This document shows positions 35,467-46,759 of a stretch of DNA of 64,000 nucleotides, piece after piece (the stretch's first letter is position 1; every line of letters begins with the position of its first letter). The notes beneath the pieces were generated by a model. That model ran no database searches. It worked only from the letters and a program-made list of their open reading frames with translations, and was not told the DNA's origin. The DNA lies in the NCBI RefSeq assembly GCF_014898055.3, contig NW_023605194.1, positions 99,269,258 through 99,333,257 on the forward strand. The letters run 5' to 3'. Origin of the DNA: Talpa occidentalis (lineage: Eukaryota > Chordata > Mammalia > Eulipotyphla > Talpidae). The position numbers and the translations under genes are program-made.

Positions 35467-35726
35467 GGGCCTCCCGTGGTGGCACAGGTGGTTGAGTGCA
35501 GTGCTGTGAAGCTGTCCGCAGCCTCTGCAGCACTGGTTCGATCCCGGCCAGTCAGCGAGGGTCCCATAGGGTGCAGCAGACCTCTCCTGTCTCGCCTGCT
35601 CCACCCCTCAGCAGTGTATTTCGCCAGTCTGCCTGTTCGGTTCCCTGCTCTGTCTCTCACCCTCCCGCACATCTAGCCTCTACCCAGGTTCTTGCATAAA
35701 TAAATAAATAAATCTTAAAAAAACAC
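35467..35726 (+). mobile_element. tRNA-derived SINE, subfamily 2
   Basis: Head GGGCCTCCCGTGGTGGCACAG, B box GGTTCGATCCC, and a four-unit AAAT tail. Diverged target-site duplication AAACTTCTTTCCT / AAACTTTCTTCCCT. Its right copy overlaps the left target site of the adjoining L1, so both inserted into one short T/C-rich target. Confidence 0.94.
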
Positions 35727-35744
35727 AAACTTTCTTCCCTGTCT

Positions 35745-37540
35745 TTTTTGTTTGTTTGTTTAAATATTTTATTTTATATAATTCTTGCTTTTTTTTTCAT
35801 CTTTGTACAATGTATGCATTTTTATTTTGGTTATATTCCCCATACAATTGCACCCACCCCCCTTATTTTGACTCTAGTCCTTCCTTTTCCCCGGCCCTCT
35901 CCCCCTCCCCAGTGTGTCTCTGGTTTATAGTTGCTTGTTGATTTTGATTTTTACTTTGTATTGATTAGTCTTTTTCCTGGTCCCTTATTTAGGTTTTCTA
36001 AATTCCTGCTATGAGTGAGACCATCCGGTATTTTTCTTTTTCTTTCTGGCTTATTTCGCTGAGCATGATCCCTTCCAGCTCCACCCATGTTGCTGCAAAC
36101 TGCATGTGTTTATCTTTTTTGATTGCTGAGTAATATTCCATGGTGTATATGTACCACATCTTCTTGATACAGTCATCTATTTTTGGGCATTTGGGTTGTT
36201 TCCAAAGCTTAGCTATTGTAAATAGTGCTGCTATAAACATAGGGGTGCAGGTGCCCTTTGGAATTACTGTTTCTGTGTCATTTGGGTAAATCTAGGAGTG
36301 GAATTGCTGGATCCTATGGAAGCTCTATGTTTAGTAGTTCAAGAAATCTGCACACAGCTCTCCATAGTGGTTGGACCAGTCTGCACTCCCACCAGCAGTG
36401 CAGGAGAGTTCCTTTTTCTCCACATCCTCGCCAACATTTGTTGTTGCTAGTTTTTTTAATATGTGCCATTCTCACTGGTGTAAGATGGTATTTCATGGTA
36501 GTTTTGATTTGCATTTCCCTGATTACAAGTGACGTTGAACATTTTTTCATATGCCTGTTGGCCATTTGCATTTCTTCTTCAGAGAAGTTTCTTTTTAGCT
36601 CTTCTGCCCATTTTTTGACTGGATTATTTTCTTTGTTTTTGTTGAGTCTTATCAGCTCTGATATGGAATCACCAAAAACCCCGAATAGCCAAAGCTCTTC
36701 TGAAAAACAAAGAAGGGGGGCCTCCCCAGTGGCACAGCGGTTGAGCGCTGGGTTGCGAAGCTGCCCACAGCCCCTGAGGCGCCAGTTTGATCCCCGGCTG
36801 CTCCCCGGCCACCAGAGGAGGGTCCCACGTGGCGCACAGACCTCTCCTGCCGCTCCCCTCAGCAGTGTACTTCGGTCCTTCTGCCTGCTCTGCTCCCCGC
36901 TCTGGCTCTGGTGAATTCTCTCACCCTCCCGCGCTTCTGACTGTACCCAGTGCTTGTATAAATAAATAAATAAATCTTTAAAAAAAAAAAAAAAAAAACA
37001 AAGAAGGGAATTGAGGCATCACACTCCCAGACTACAAAGCCATAATCATCAAAACTGCATGGTATTGGAACAAGAACAGACACACAGACCAATGGAATCA
37101 AATAGAAAGTCCAGAAATAAACCCACAGATTTATAGTCAACTAATATTTGACAAAGGAGCAAAGAACATGCACTGGAGCCAAGAAAGTTTGTTCAATAAA
37201 TGGTGCTGGGAAACCTGGGTCACTACATGCAAAAGAATGAAGCTTGACCACTACCTCACACCATGCACAAAACCAACTCAAAATGGATTAAAGAACTAGA
37301 CATAAGACCTGAAACCATAAAATACATAGAAGAAAATGTAGGCAAAACACTACATGACATGCACCTCAAAGACATCTTTACAGACACATCACCCAAAGCA
37401 GTGATAGTGAAGGCAAAGATAAACAGCTGGGACTACATCAAATTAAAGAGCTTCTGCACAGCAAAAGAGACAATAACCAAAACAAAGAGAAACCCCACCA
37501 ACTGGGAGAAAATTTTTGCATACAACACTAACGATAAAGG
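35745..37540 (-). mobile_element. L1 with 5' inversion (twin-primed), cut by a SINE
   Basis: The left part (35745 to about 36650) is minus-strand L1: 3' UTR, then ORF2 C-terminus (visible frame [20 protein letters not shown].. and MFIAALFTIAKLWKQPKCPK..). The right part (about 36653-37540) is the immediately upstream ORF2 piece on the + strand (frame with [20 protein letters not shown].. to TNDKGL). The two parts are contiguous in L1 order but opposite in direction, as expected for twin priming. Flanks TTTCTTCCCTGTCTTTT (35731-35747) and TCTTTCCTGTCTTT (37541-37554) are a probable target-site duplication. Frames contain stops. Confidence 0.9.
36718..36993 (+). mobile_element. tRNA-derived SINE, subfamily 3, inside an L1
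   Basis: Head GGGCCTCCCCAGTGGCACAG, subfamily 3 markers, and a tail of (AATA)n plus 18-20 A. Exact target-site duplication AAAAACAAAGAAGGG at 36703-36717 and 36994-37008. Subfamily 3 therefore was active after this L1 inserted. Confidence 0.97.
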
Positions 37541-37599
37541 TCTTTCCTGTCTTTCTACCTTAGTGCCCAAGCCTTAGCTGCAGACAAATAGTCTTCTCT

Positions 37600-38515
37600 A
37601 ATGTTATCTTCACTGTCTTTTCTAGACAGCTGCCCAATGAATTTTCTAACAGGCAAATCCCATCACGCTTTTCATTGGCTTCATTCCTTTAAGAGCTCCT
37701 CTTATTTTCAGATTAAAATCAAATGCTTCTGGATCACATACGGTATTAGATACCAGTGTTACCTTAAAAAATGATGCAATTAAAAAAACAAAAGTACTCA
37801 TGCCGATGGACACTCTCCTCTTTTCTTCATCACCAAAACAACAACTGAAGATTCATTTTAAATGCAACACTTGATGCTGGTAAAGAACGATTTCAGGTGC
37901 CACCTGGAGAATTCCAACTATTACTATGTCCCCTTGCTGTTTGGGGATAGGTTTTAACCCACTAAAGTGTACTTACTCATGGTTACCCAATCACAAGTTC
38001 AAATTTTTATCTTTAATTTCCCAAAGGCTATTCCACTCCCTCATAAATGGTGTTGTTGCAAACTCTTATTAAAGTTAAATTCAAAATGAAAAAAAAACAA
38101 AAAGAAATCAAACATCTGCTGCCTTTCCAGGCTTACCTCCAAATGTCCAAATACCTTTCACTTCACACCAAAGCACAGTCTCTCACAAGGCCAAATGTTC
38201 TGTGACTAATATAATCCCAAGGTTCCCAGCCCCTACTTCATTTCCCAGCTGACTTCTATTCCCCCAGGACAGGTCAATCACTACCTCCTTTTAGAAACAT
38301 TTTCTCATGAAATCCTACATCCCCCAACCATATAAAGTATTCTTTCTGTGTCTTTGCTTTACTGCTATAGTGCTATTATCTCTGCCTGCATATGGTGGAA
38401 TTTATTCATACTTTCTTGTGAGACTTCTGAAGACAGAGACTATGTGCTAATCATCTCTGTACCCCAATACCTTGAATGATGCTTGACATAGTCCAAGTGC
38501 TCAGTAATGTTGACT
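37600..38515 (+). repeat. Probable L2 LINE 3' end, diverged
   Basis: Forward L2-like blocks: 'caaatcccatcacgcttttc', 'gattaaaatcaaatgcttctggatcacatacgg', then 'gagacttctgaagacagagactatgtgct', and the tail-like 'gatgcttgacatagtccaagtgctcagtaa'. Weakly conserved; may be two pieces. Confidence 0.5.
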
Positions 38516-39790
38516 GAACCAAACTGAAATTTTAAATATGCCCCAAAATTGTGACTAATAATAAACAGAAATATTGTTGACTACTCTGAACTATAAGAAC
38601 AAAAACAAAATGATGAAAAATTGAAAATAACAAAATATTTTTCAGGGCACATTCTGGCACTTTGAATACTAAAACAAATCACCTCCATATTCTGTTTAAT
38701 ACATCTGTGTTCAAAGAGTTGTGATTATGATACTGCACAACTTTCAGTCACCAAGTTTTAATTATTACCAATATACTTTATTTTGGTCACACATACTTTT
38801 TTGTGTGTATGTATATGCATTTCTCTGTGTAAATGGAACTCAGATTACATAAACCTGGAAGTAATGTAGACTCCTGATTATTTTTATAAACTCCTTTCCT
38901 CTCTTCTCAAAACTGCTCTGCAGAAACTTCATACTCCTCACAAACTCCTCACAAATGGTTCTGGACCTCAGGCAGGTTCCAAAGTGTACTGGATAAACTA
39001 TCAACTGTACTTTTAACTACCTGTGGTAACGACCACATGTCTCTCCTGCCCCATTTTACCCTGGCTGTGCTCTCTCTGTCTCGGACAGTGACTTGTGTCA
39101 GAAAGATTTTATCTTGTGCAAAGAGGTATCTGTGCTAAGAGGAAGCCAACCTTCTCCCCTCCAAAGAGATTGCTATTAAAGCCAACATGAATCACTCAGT
39201 AGGCAAAGTAAGCACAATTTTAGGATACTAACAAAATATAGGCCTCAGAAAATCTTTCATGAATTATTTGGTATTTGCTATTCAAAAATTCATTGATTTA
39301 TTTTTATAGCAACATCATTTCTCTTAAAAATAGTTCTTTAACAATTTAGAATTATGATTATTTTGAATGTCTGTGTGGAAAAATCATAATATTTCAGGTT
39401 CAAGACCCCTAAAAATCTTAGATCAAACCTCATTGACCTTACTGTCCTATGATGTCCAGGCAACAACTGCTGGTGGCCAGTGTGAAGGAGCTGACCTCTG
39501 TGCTGCTGACCTCATCTGTGTGTTTTAAGTCCAGACATGTGCTTGACCTTTCCCAGATCTTATTTCTTTCCTTCTTCCATGGCAACTCCCTTGCTGTAGG
39601 ACTCAAGTGTGAGTTTATGGAGACTGATCCAATGGATACTCCGAGAACTGTATTCAGAAATACCCTTCTTTTAAGATTTGGGCCTGTGCCTCTTGATGAT
39701 CTTTTCCTCTTGTGGTAAGTTGCTCTTGGAGGCATCTTGGTGCTTTCTATAACTAGATTCTGAATAGATTCCCTGACCATTCAATGCAGA
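38516..39790. other. Intergenic, unassigned
   Basis: No gene recognised. At 39439-39780 both strands carry moderately long open frames (113 and 89 codons). Neither resembles a known family, and they overlap each other. Confidence 0.4.
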
Positions 39791-39794
39791 GACT

Positions 39795-39930
39795 TAGGAC
39801 ATAGGTCATTTTCCTCCTCTGAGCCTCACTTTCTCCGTTGGTAAAAGGAGACAATTAAATCTCCAGTTCACCTCTCCCAGGATGATTGTGAAGAAGAAAT
39901 GACAGAGTGAATGCACTGGACTGCTTTAGT
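39795..39930 (+). repeat. Probable MIR SINE
   Basis: Forward MIR-like 'ctcctctgagcctcactttctccgttggtaaaagga', followed by 'aatgacagagtgaatgcactgg'. Confidence 0.6.
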
Positions 39931-40524
39931 AAGAGATTCTAGTTATTATACATCCAGCAAGCAGTGGTAACTAAAGGAACTGAACACATGTCCCCCATAA
40001 ACAAAATAATTTATAATTTTCAATGTTTCTGCAGTTATTCTACATAGATGAAGTCCTAGTAAGTGATAGATTGAGGCTGAAAATCCAATAGCTGTAGCTT
40101 CAAATATTTGGAGACATGGCAAATAATTAAAGCCAGCTTAATTCCATTCATTTCCTCTCTTTTATTCCTTTCTGCTTTATCAACTCTTTTATTCTGAAGG
40201 TGTAGATAAAATTCCTGCAGGTACTAAATTCATTATATTAGCATATGATCTATCTAAAGCATATAGAAATCTTTCTTGAAAACAAATATTCTTTCATTCA
40301 CTCTCTTGTTGATGATTGGACAAACCCGAGTATCTATTGTGTGTGGAGAAAATCCTGTCATTGCAGCATGAGGCTGGAGACAGGAGAGCAGGCTCTCCAG
40401 AGACTCTGACTCAGCCTCCCAGGCTCAGCAATCCACATGTATATGCTGGGTTGTACTAAATTCTTTTTTAAGTGTCTTCCTTTTCTAAGATTTTGCAAAC
40501 ATATTGATTTAAAGATTAGTAGTG
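39931..40524. other. Intergenic, nothing identified
   Basis: No gene or repeat recognised. Confidence 0.45.
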
Positions 40525-40765
40525 AAGGATGTGGGTTCCCGAGACCATTGCCTGGGCTTGCTTCCCGGTTCTCCTACTTACCATCTGTGTAACCTTGGGT
40601 GGATGACTTAACTTCTGTGTAGCTCAGCTACCTCACTGAAAAATGTGCAAATGATTTGTCCCTACCTTATAGGTTATACAGGATTAAACAAGACAATATG
40701 GGCACAGTGAATAGGCTAGTACCTCACACATGTAGGGATCAATTAACATTGCTTCTATTGTATTT
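40525..40765 (+). repeat. MIR SINE
   Basis: Near-full forward MIR: 'ccgagaccattgcctgggct', 'ctcctacttaccatctgtgtaaccttgggtg', 'gtgtagctcagctacctcac', and 'ccttataggttatacaggattaaacaag'. Colinear with the consensus. Confidence 0.85.
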
Positions 40766-42751
40766 CATGTTCATCAGATGCTAGACAGCTCAGAACCCAA
40801 GGCCAGAATGGTAGTGAACTGTGAAACAATATCTCAACCATTGGTATATAAATGCAAATATCTTGCATTTTAAATATGCATACCCATAAGATGTGGCTTC
40901 TTGGCAATTCTAGGAAATAACTACATGTAACATACCCAAATTTTCAGAATCATAGAATTATTTTAACACAGTAAGTTTGAAGTCATGAGTTGATTATGTT
41001 TGCCTACTTTTTTAGTGTCCATTTTTGGCAAGCTTTATATTCCTCATTTTTCTTTGGCAGTGAGAGCTACTTGTTTTTCTTTTTAGTTCCATTCTGTGAA
41101 GCAATCTGAATTCCATAGTCCAATATTTTCTTCCAGTATTTTCCAGGAGATGTATATGATTTGCATTCTTATATTTGTCACACATGCTAGATGCCAACAA
41201 TTTCCAGTTGTAACCTTCTATTAACCAGCAGGATAATTTCTTTACTATTCTCTTTTGCTCATTTATTTCATGATTTATCAATGATAGATAAAAAAGAAAG
41301 TCAAGGGAGTAAGTGATCCTGAGTCAGAGGAAAAGGAAAGATGAAAAAAGGCAGAAGGGTGAGGGGAAGGCAGATGTGGCAGGTAGGGCTAAAACCAAGA
41401 TTTATTAGTAAAGATGAGAGTAAGTAAAACCCCATGGTTTGAACAATGTCATCGCTAGACAACGTGAGTTCCAACATCTGTGAGGCATGACCTTCATGCC
41501 TCGTCACTAAGAGCAGAACATACAAAATCAATCCATGATCAAAGTCTGTTTCCCCCTCCAAGAAACAGAGAGAAATATAGCAGTGTTCATTGTCTTCAGA
41601 TATTATTTCAAATAATGATGAAATGATCTGCTGCTCTTAATTATTTCATTTACTAAAAGTTCACCCTGTGTCAAAGCTCCTGGCACTGGTGGGGGCAGAA
41701 AGGGACCATAGATGATAAGACATGTGGTGTCTAGACTGGCTGGAAACTCCGGCGACACTGGGAGTCTGGGGAAGGAGTTGGCCTTGTAAGAATGATAATG
41801 GCGATAATGATAATGGACAGAGAAGGCCCTGATCTCAGGGATAGAAGAAAAAGAGCTGCTCATAGTGACTTGACTCCAGAAGCCTTCCTGATTGGCATGC
41901 AGCTGTGAGGACCTGAGGGGTGACAGGGCACTTTCTCAGCATGGACTTTCTGAATTAGTAAAAGATACAAAGATCTAACAAGATCTTGTAGCAGGGTGAT
42001 GCTTTAAATCCCCTTTTAGAAGCTTTTTAGATGCTAAAGGATTTAGGATTAATAAACATAACACCAAGTTCCCTTTCTTGAATCTACTCAGGCGGGGAGA
42101 CAGGGCAGACTGGGAATGAGCGAAGAAGGTATTTTAGCAAAGCCTGATAACCTGAATGAGGCTAACAAGAATTTGATCTAGAATCATAAAAGTAACATTA
42201 AATAGGCTAATGGAACAGGTCTCATTCATAAAGCTGAATGAGAGTTAGGGCAGCTGGGTTGGCCTTGGTAAAAGGGTTGACGCATACAAAATCTGACTTT
42301 GGAAGGCCGTAGTACACTTCCAGCTCCTTTTTCCCCTTGCCTGGCAACCATGGTACCGCCAGACCCCTCACCTCTCACCATCCTTTTATCCCCGTTGATG
42401 GCTAGTTATCCAGAAATCCCCCCTTTAAAGCATAAGCTGAGGAGTGGCTATACCACCCTCCTTCCTCAGGGGACTCTCACATTTTTCAACGGGCTTCTGA
42501 AGAGCGAAAAGTACTGGGGCTTTGAGAATACCTGATGGTGGGGTTTCAGTTTGTGGTGGAGGAATTACCTGGAAGTCACAGACTTTTCTGCTTAATAGTG
42601 CCCAGAACATGGGCAACAACTTACTCCTCCCCACAGTCTGCCTGTCAGCTACTCCTTGGGAACAGGCTGCCCAGCTGGAACCCCTTCAACCTTCAGGAGT
42701 TATTCCTGAGATATGGTCTTCTTTGAACTATTAAAGATAATCACAATCAAA

Positions 42752-42783
<32 letters not shown>

Positions 42784-43361
42784 TTTAATGAAAGAATTGA
42801 GAGATAAATGTCAAGGAGAAAATATCCTTCCAGAGCCATGTAACAACATATCAATGTCTTTTCAAACTGGCCAAATCACTGAGCTGCTCACAACTCATCT
42901 TTGTTACTAACGGGAGACTTGTCTACACTCCCGCTAGGTGCTGACCCTTTCTTCACTCAGTTTAGTGTGAAACCAAATGATTTTAGGATGTACTTAAAAG
43001 TGGGTATTTTTAAGATGTCTCTAAAGCATCATTTCAGTCCTCTCAAAAGATAGTTTAAATCTTTGACCAACTGCTTTCCATGTTTTTCCCCCTCCCCACA
43101 GCAGGATGTATATTTAAAATAACTTTTATTTACAAAATTGTATCTTAGCAACAGTGGCAGCGCACAAGAGTGTGTTATCTAAAGCAAACCAATTCTGGCC
43201 ATAAACTATATAAGCAAAGGAGCTAAGTGAGATTGATATAGCTCTCCCATGATACCGTGAGCCTGAGGTGTTAACATGAGATTAAAGGCTTATTTTTCAG
43301 ACCTGAGATGATCTGGGTTGAACTCACAGGATGGGCAATACTTTTTATACCTAATTACAGA
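40766..43361. other. Intergenic; a G+C-richer part may be a decayed LTR
   Basis: No gene recognised. About 41880-42745 is richer in G+C than its surroundings and has a solo-LTR feel, with 'tatggtcttctttgaactattaaag' near its end, but I could not assign it. A (CT)n tract follows. Confidence 0.35.
42752..42777 (+). repeat. (CT)n microsatellite
   Basis: Thirteen CT units, immediately followed by a T run. Confidence 0.95.
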
Positions 43362-43560
43362 GTCATAAAATTTTAAAGCTGAAAGGGATATTAGAGGCTG
43401 CCTAGTCCAGTCCTATGAAATTAAAATAGGAAAAACAAAAAAAAATAAAGAACAGTTAGTTTACTTTCTTCAGAGCACACAGGTGGTTAGTAGCAGGGCT
43501 GGTATGAGAAATCAGGTTTCTCAACTTTTAGTCCAGCAACCCCAATAACTTTTGCATGAG
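43362..43560 (-). repeat. MIR-type SINE, diverged
   Basis: Reverse MIR-like: 'aatttttaaagctgaaaggg' style lead, 'attagaggctgcctagtccagtcc', then 'cttcagagcacacaggtggttagtagcagggctgg'. Confidence 0.6.
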
Positions 43561-43833
43561 AATAGTAGGCTGATCTTTATTCCACATGAATCTATTTAAA
43601 ATGGCCTTTTGAAATAATTGTTTTAATTTTTATGCATCTAGATTGGAAGATTTTATTTTTGCATGTGCAAGAAATAAAGTAAAAATACATTCATTTTACA
43701 CTATCCACAGCCCACTGTTGCTGTCCACTGTTGGGCTAAAAAGCTAAGAATTTCACGTGTTAGTTTGTGACCAGTGAGATCTACTTGTTTGTGGAAGTCT
43801 AACTGAGGGAGACTTGTGGAAGTTTATCAAGAT

Positions 43834-43960
43834 TTTTGTTTTTTGTTTTTTGTTTTTTTGTGGGACCCTCGCTGGCAGCTGGGGAAGGAACCGGCCCTGC
43901 AGAGGCTGTGGGCAGCCTCGCAGCCCAGCGCTCACCCGCTGCGCCACCAGGGGAGGCCCC
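43834..43960 (-). mobile_element. Head-only SINE copy
   Basis: Reverse copy with the tRNA head only. It reads (rc) GGGGCCTCCCCTGGTGGCGC.. through the B box to GAGGGTCCCAC, then directly into an A-rich tail of CA5-6 units. The whole body and 3' part of the normal SINE are absent. Exact 13-bp target-site duplications AGTTTATCAAGAT at 43821-43833 and 43961-43973 show it was a complete retrotransposition event, not a later deletion. Confidence 0.94.
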
Positions 43961-43985
43961 AGTTTATCAAGATGTTGTTAAGTGA

Positions 43986-44233
43986 CTGGGGCCTCCCCTG
44001 GTGGCACAGGGGTTGAGCGCTGGGATGTGAAGCTGCCCGCAGCCTCTGCAATGCCTGTTCAGTGGCACGACAGACCTCTCCTGCTGCACCCACTGCTCCC
44101 CTCAGCAGTGTATTTTGTCAGTCTGCCTGTTCTGCTCCCCGCTCTGGCTCTAGTGAATTTTCTCACCCTTCCATGCTTCTGACTGTACCCAGTGCTTGCA
44201 TAAATAAATAAATAAATCTTTAAAAAAAAAAAA
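43986..44233 (+). mobile_element. tRNA-derived SINE, subfamily 3-like, short internal deletion
   Basis: Head GGGGCCTCCCCTGGTGGCAC. About 30 bases are missing after 'ctgttca' (no 'gatccccggc..gtccc'), which removes most of the B box. The tail is (AAAT)n plus poly(A). Exact target-site duplication AGATGTTGTTAAGTGA at 43970-43985 and 44234-44249. Its left copy overlaps the neighbour's right duplication. Confidence 0.95.
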
Positions 44234-44419
44234 AGATGTTGTTAAGTGATCAGGGTAGAAAGTCACAGGGCTGAAGAGGAAGAAAGTTGCTACCTCAAAA
44301 TATGTCTCTTCGACATAGGGATTATTTTGAGTTTATTTTTAAGAAACAGCAGACTTAGGAAAAAACTGAAAACTAAGGAGAAACTATGCTTTTCTAAGTG
44401 TAAAAAAACTCCCATTGTA

Positions 44420-44678
44420 GGGGCCTCCCTGGTGGCGCAAGGGGTGAAGACGCAACCTATGAAGCAATCAGCAGCCACTACAGCATGAGTTCAATCCCCG
44501 GCCAGAGAGCAACCCACATGGTACAGCAGACCTTTCCTGACTCACCCGCTGCTCCCCTCAGCAGTGTATTTCTGCCTGTTCTGCTCCCCACTCTGTCTCT
44601 GGTGAATCTTCCTCCCCCACATACACCTCTGGCCTGTACCCCCATTCTCGTATGCATAAATAAATAAATCTTTTTTAA
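44420..44678 (+). mobile_element. tRNA-derived SINE, subfamily 1
   Basis: Head GGGGCCTCCCTGGTGGCGCA with subfamily 1 markers. Exact 18-bp target-site duplication AAAAAAACTCCCATTGTA at 44402-44419 and 44679-44696. Confidence 0.96.
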
Positions 44679-44696
44679 AAAAAAACTCCCATTGTA

Positions 44697-45210
44697 TAAT
44701 TATCTCCCTACCTATTTTAGGAAAAGAGAGATGTTATCAGCTATATCCACAGGGAATATGAGCTAAATGTGATAGATAGAGTGGAACTGAGTACATTCTG
44801 TTGCTTAGAATCCTCTCTGTCCTTGTTGTCTCTGCTTAGCATGGCAAACACTTGTTTACTAAATGTTTGCTTTACTCCTATTCCTCCAAATTGTCACCCT
44901 TTCCTTTGAAGTACCAGACCACAGTCCAACACTCTTTATCTTTGTGAAAATAACAGAAACCCTATTTGAAGTCAGGAGGTTAGAAGAGCATGTCCATGTA
45001 TACACACTCAGTCAGTCAACTATAAAACTCAAGATACCTTGCATCACCAGTGGGAAGTGATGTTGTTTCTCCACCCTGTGGAAGGGATAGGGAGGCATCA
45101 TTACCTGGCTGCCCCTCCAAAAAAATATAAGTACATGTTGGTCTGTGCTTGGAGATAATGCATGTGAGTCTTGCCCAGAGACTGCACTTACCAAACTTTT
45201 GTTGTTCTGG
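44697..45210. other. Intergenic, nothing identified
   Basis: Sequence between two SINEs with no recognised feature. Confidence 0.45.
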
Positions 45211-45227
45211 ATAAAAACATTTTGTTC

Positions 45228-45561
45228 GGGCCTCCCCGGTGGCGCAGCGGTTGAGCGCTGGGTTGCGAAGCTGCCAGCAGCCTCTGCAGCGCCGGTTCGA
45301 TCCCCGGCTGCTCCCCGGCCACCGGAGGAGGGTCCCACATGGCGCGCAGACCTCTCCTGCCTCCCGCTGCTCCCCTCAGCAGTGTACTTCGGTCCTTCTG
45401 CCTGCTCTGCTCCCCGCTCTGGCTCTGGTGAATTCTCTCACCCTCCCGCGCTTCTGACTGTACCCAGTGCATGTATAAACAAACAAACAAACAAATGAAT
45501 AAATAAATAAATAAAACATGCCTCTATTAAAAAAAAAAAAAAATAGTTTAAAAAAAAAAAA
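45228..45561 (+). mobile_element. tRNA-derived SINE, subfamily 3, with extended 3' tail
   Basis: The best-preserved copy, about 334 bp. After an (AAAC)n(AAAT)n tail it carries ACATGCCTCTATT and poly(A), the same extra 3' segment as the copy at 12476. Exact 17-bp target-site duplication ATAAAAACATTTTGTTC at 45211-45227 and 45562-45578 marks a young insertion. Confidence 0.97.
45240..45304 (+). promoter_or_regulatory. Internal Pol III promoter (A and B boxes) of a SINE
   Basis: A box TGGCGCAGCGG at 45240-45250 and B box GGTTCGATCCC at 45294-45304, spaced as in tRNA genes. Both match tRNA consensus, so this copy could be transcribed if its chromatin allows. Confidence 0.8.
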
Positions 45562-45579
45562 ATAAAAACATTTTGTTCA

Positions 45580-46399
45580 TGAAATGATGAATTCCTTTTT
45601 GCTTCACATCAACATATTTCTTGGTCCATATGAGGGTCCAGAGACAGAACTATGACAATGCTGAGGCTGGTGACAAAATAGGTGTCAGTGCCCACCAACC
45701 ACTAAGTTCACTACTTTCTCACAATACTGGAGTCTTAGGATCTGAGCACCACCATCTGACACTGATGTCTCCAGAGTGTGGTTTTGGAAATGTTTCTTTT
45801 TGTCTAAAGCCTTGCTTTGTCTGGGGATACCCATGGCAATTGGGCTGTTCCTTTCAGGAAGTCTGGCTATTCTGTTGGGGCTGTGTCGGTCTTTGGCAGA
45901 TTCCTTGAAATCAGGTGACTCAGAGCAGTGGTGCCTTTGGTCTACTAAGGAGAGAGAGTTCCAATTTGGGGTTATTGGGTATATGAGCTCAGATTAGCAC
46001 TAGCATGGTTGCAAACAGGCTGTTGCTTCATTGGAAGTCATGCTGTTGTGAATACTTCAGTTGACCTTCGACCTCATTACTTTTTGGAGATGGTGTTTCC
46101 TAAAAGGAACTGGTCATTTAGGAATTCCTGGCTCTAATAAGAGAAAATGACACCCCTCTTAGCAAGATGCCTAACATGCTTTTCTCCTTCAGAAACCCTT
46201 GCTGACTTAATAGATCTGAATCATTGTTCATCCTTCCTCATACACATTTCTAATTAAATGCACTGAAATAACTAAAAGTCATTGAGAATTTTAATGACTA
46301 CTGTGAGGAACTTCTAAACTCTCTAGACTTACTATTCTTAAAACCAAATTGAACATCCATGGCTCTGAAATCTGTAAAGCTAAGTGGGAAACCAATTTT
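45580..46399. other. Intergenic or ERV 5' region, unassigned
   Basis: No gene recognised. It may include the 5' end of the ERV that is recognisable from about 46.5 kb, but I found no LTR signals. Confidence 0.35.
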
Positions 46400-46759
46400 A
46401 ATGGGTGACTGGAGGTCTCCAAATGTTATTAGGAGTTTAAAGTTGCCTCTTTGAAAATGAAAATTTAAAAATTAATGGAGGCAAATAAGCAACTCAGGGA
46501 AGATAAAATAACTTCCAACATCTCACTTTCCCCTTCTGAGTCCAGATGCCCTGCCCAGTCCCACTTCCAGCTCCATCTCTGTCCTCCTTGATGTACTTCC
46601 TACCTCTTCTCCATAGCTCAGGAAGTATTTTTCCATTCTATTTCTGCTAACCTGCCTCTTTCTACTGAGTCTCCTTTGATCCTTCGCATTCTGAAGTTAT
46701 TATAACCCGCCATTTAATAATTAAGCTTTCTGGAGATCTGGACAAACTCAGATCTTTTA

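Noticed and set aside
36258..36914. 218-codon open frame
   Set aside because: It is the antisense of L1 ORF2 running into a SINE, so not a gene.
37263..37577. 104-codon frame resembling L1 ORF2
   Set aside because: Not a separate gene; it is the inverted 5' part of the twin-primed L1 at 35745-37540.
39439..39780. Overlapping 113- and 89-codon frames on opposite strands
   Set aside because: No resemblance to a known family, no splice or promoter context, and mutual overlap. Chance is the simplest explanation.
45240..45304. tRNA gene call at the SINE heads
   Set aside because: A and B boxes are good, but the acceptor stem cannot pair and the sequence continues into a SINE body, so this is not a functional tRNA.
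45188..45490. Arg/Gly-rich open frames on both strands of SINEs
   Set aside because: The same frames recur in every SINE copy, so they are properties of the SINE sequence and not coding genes.
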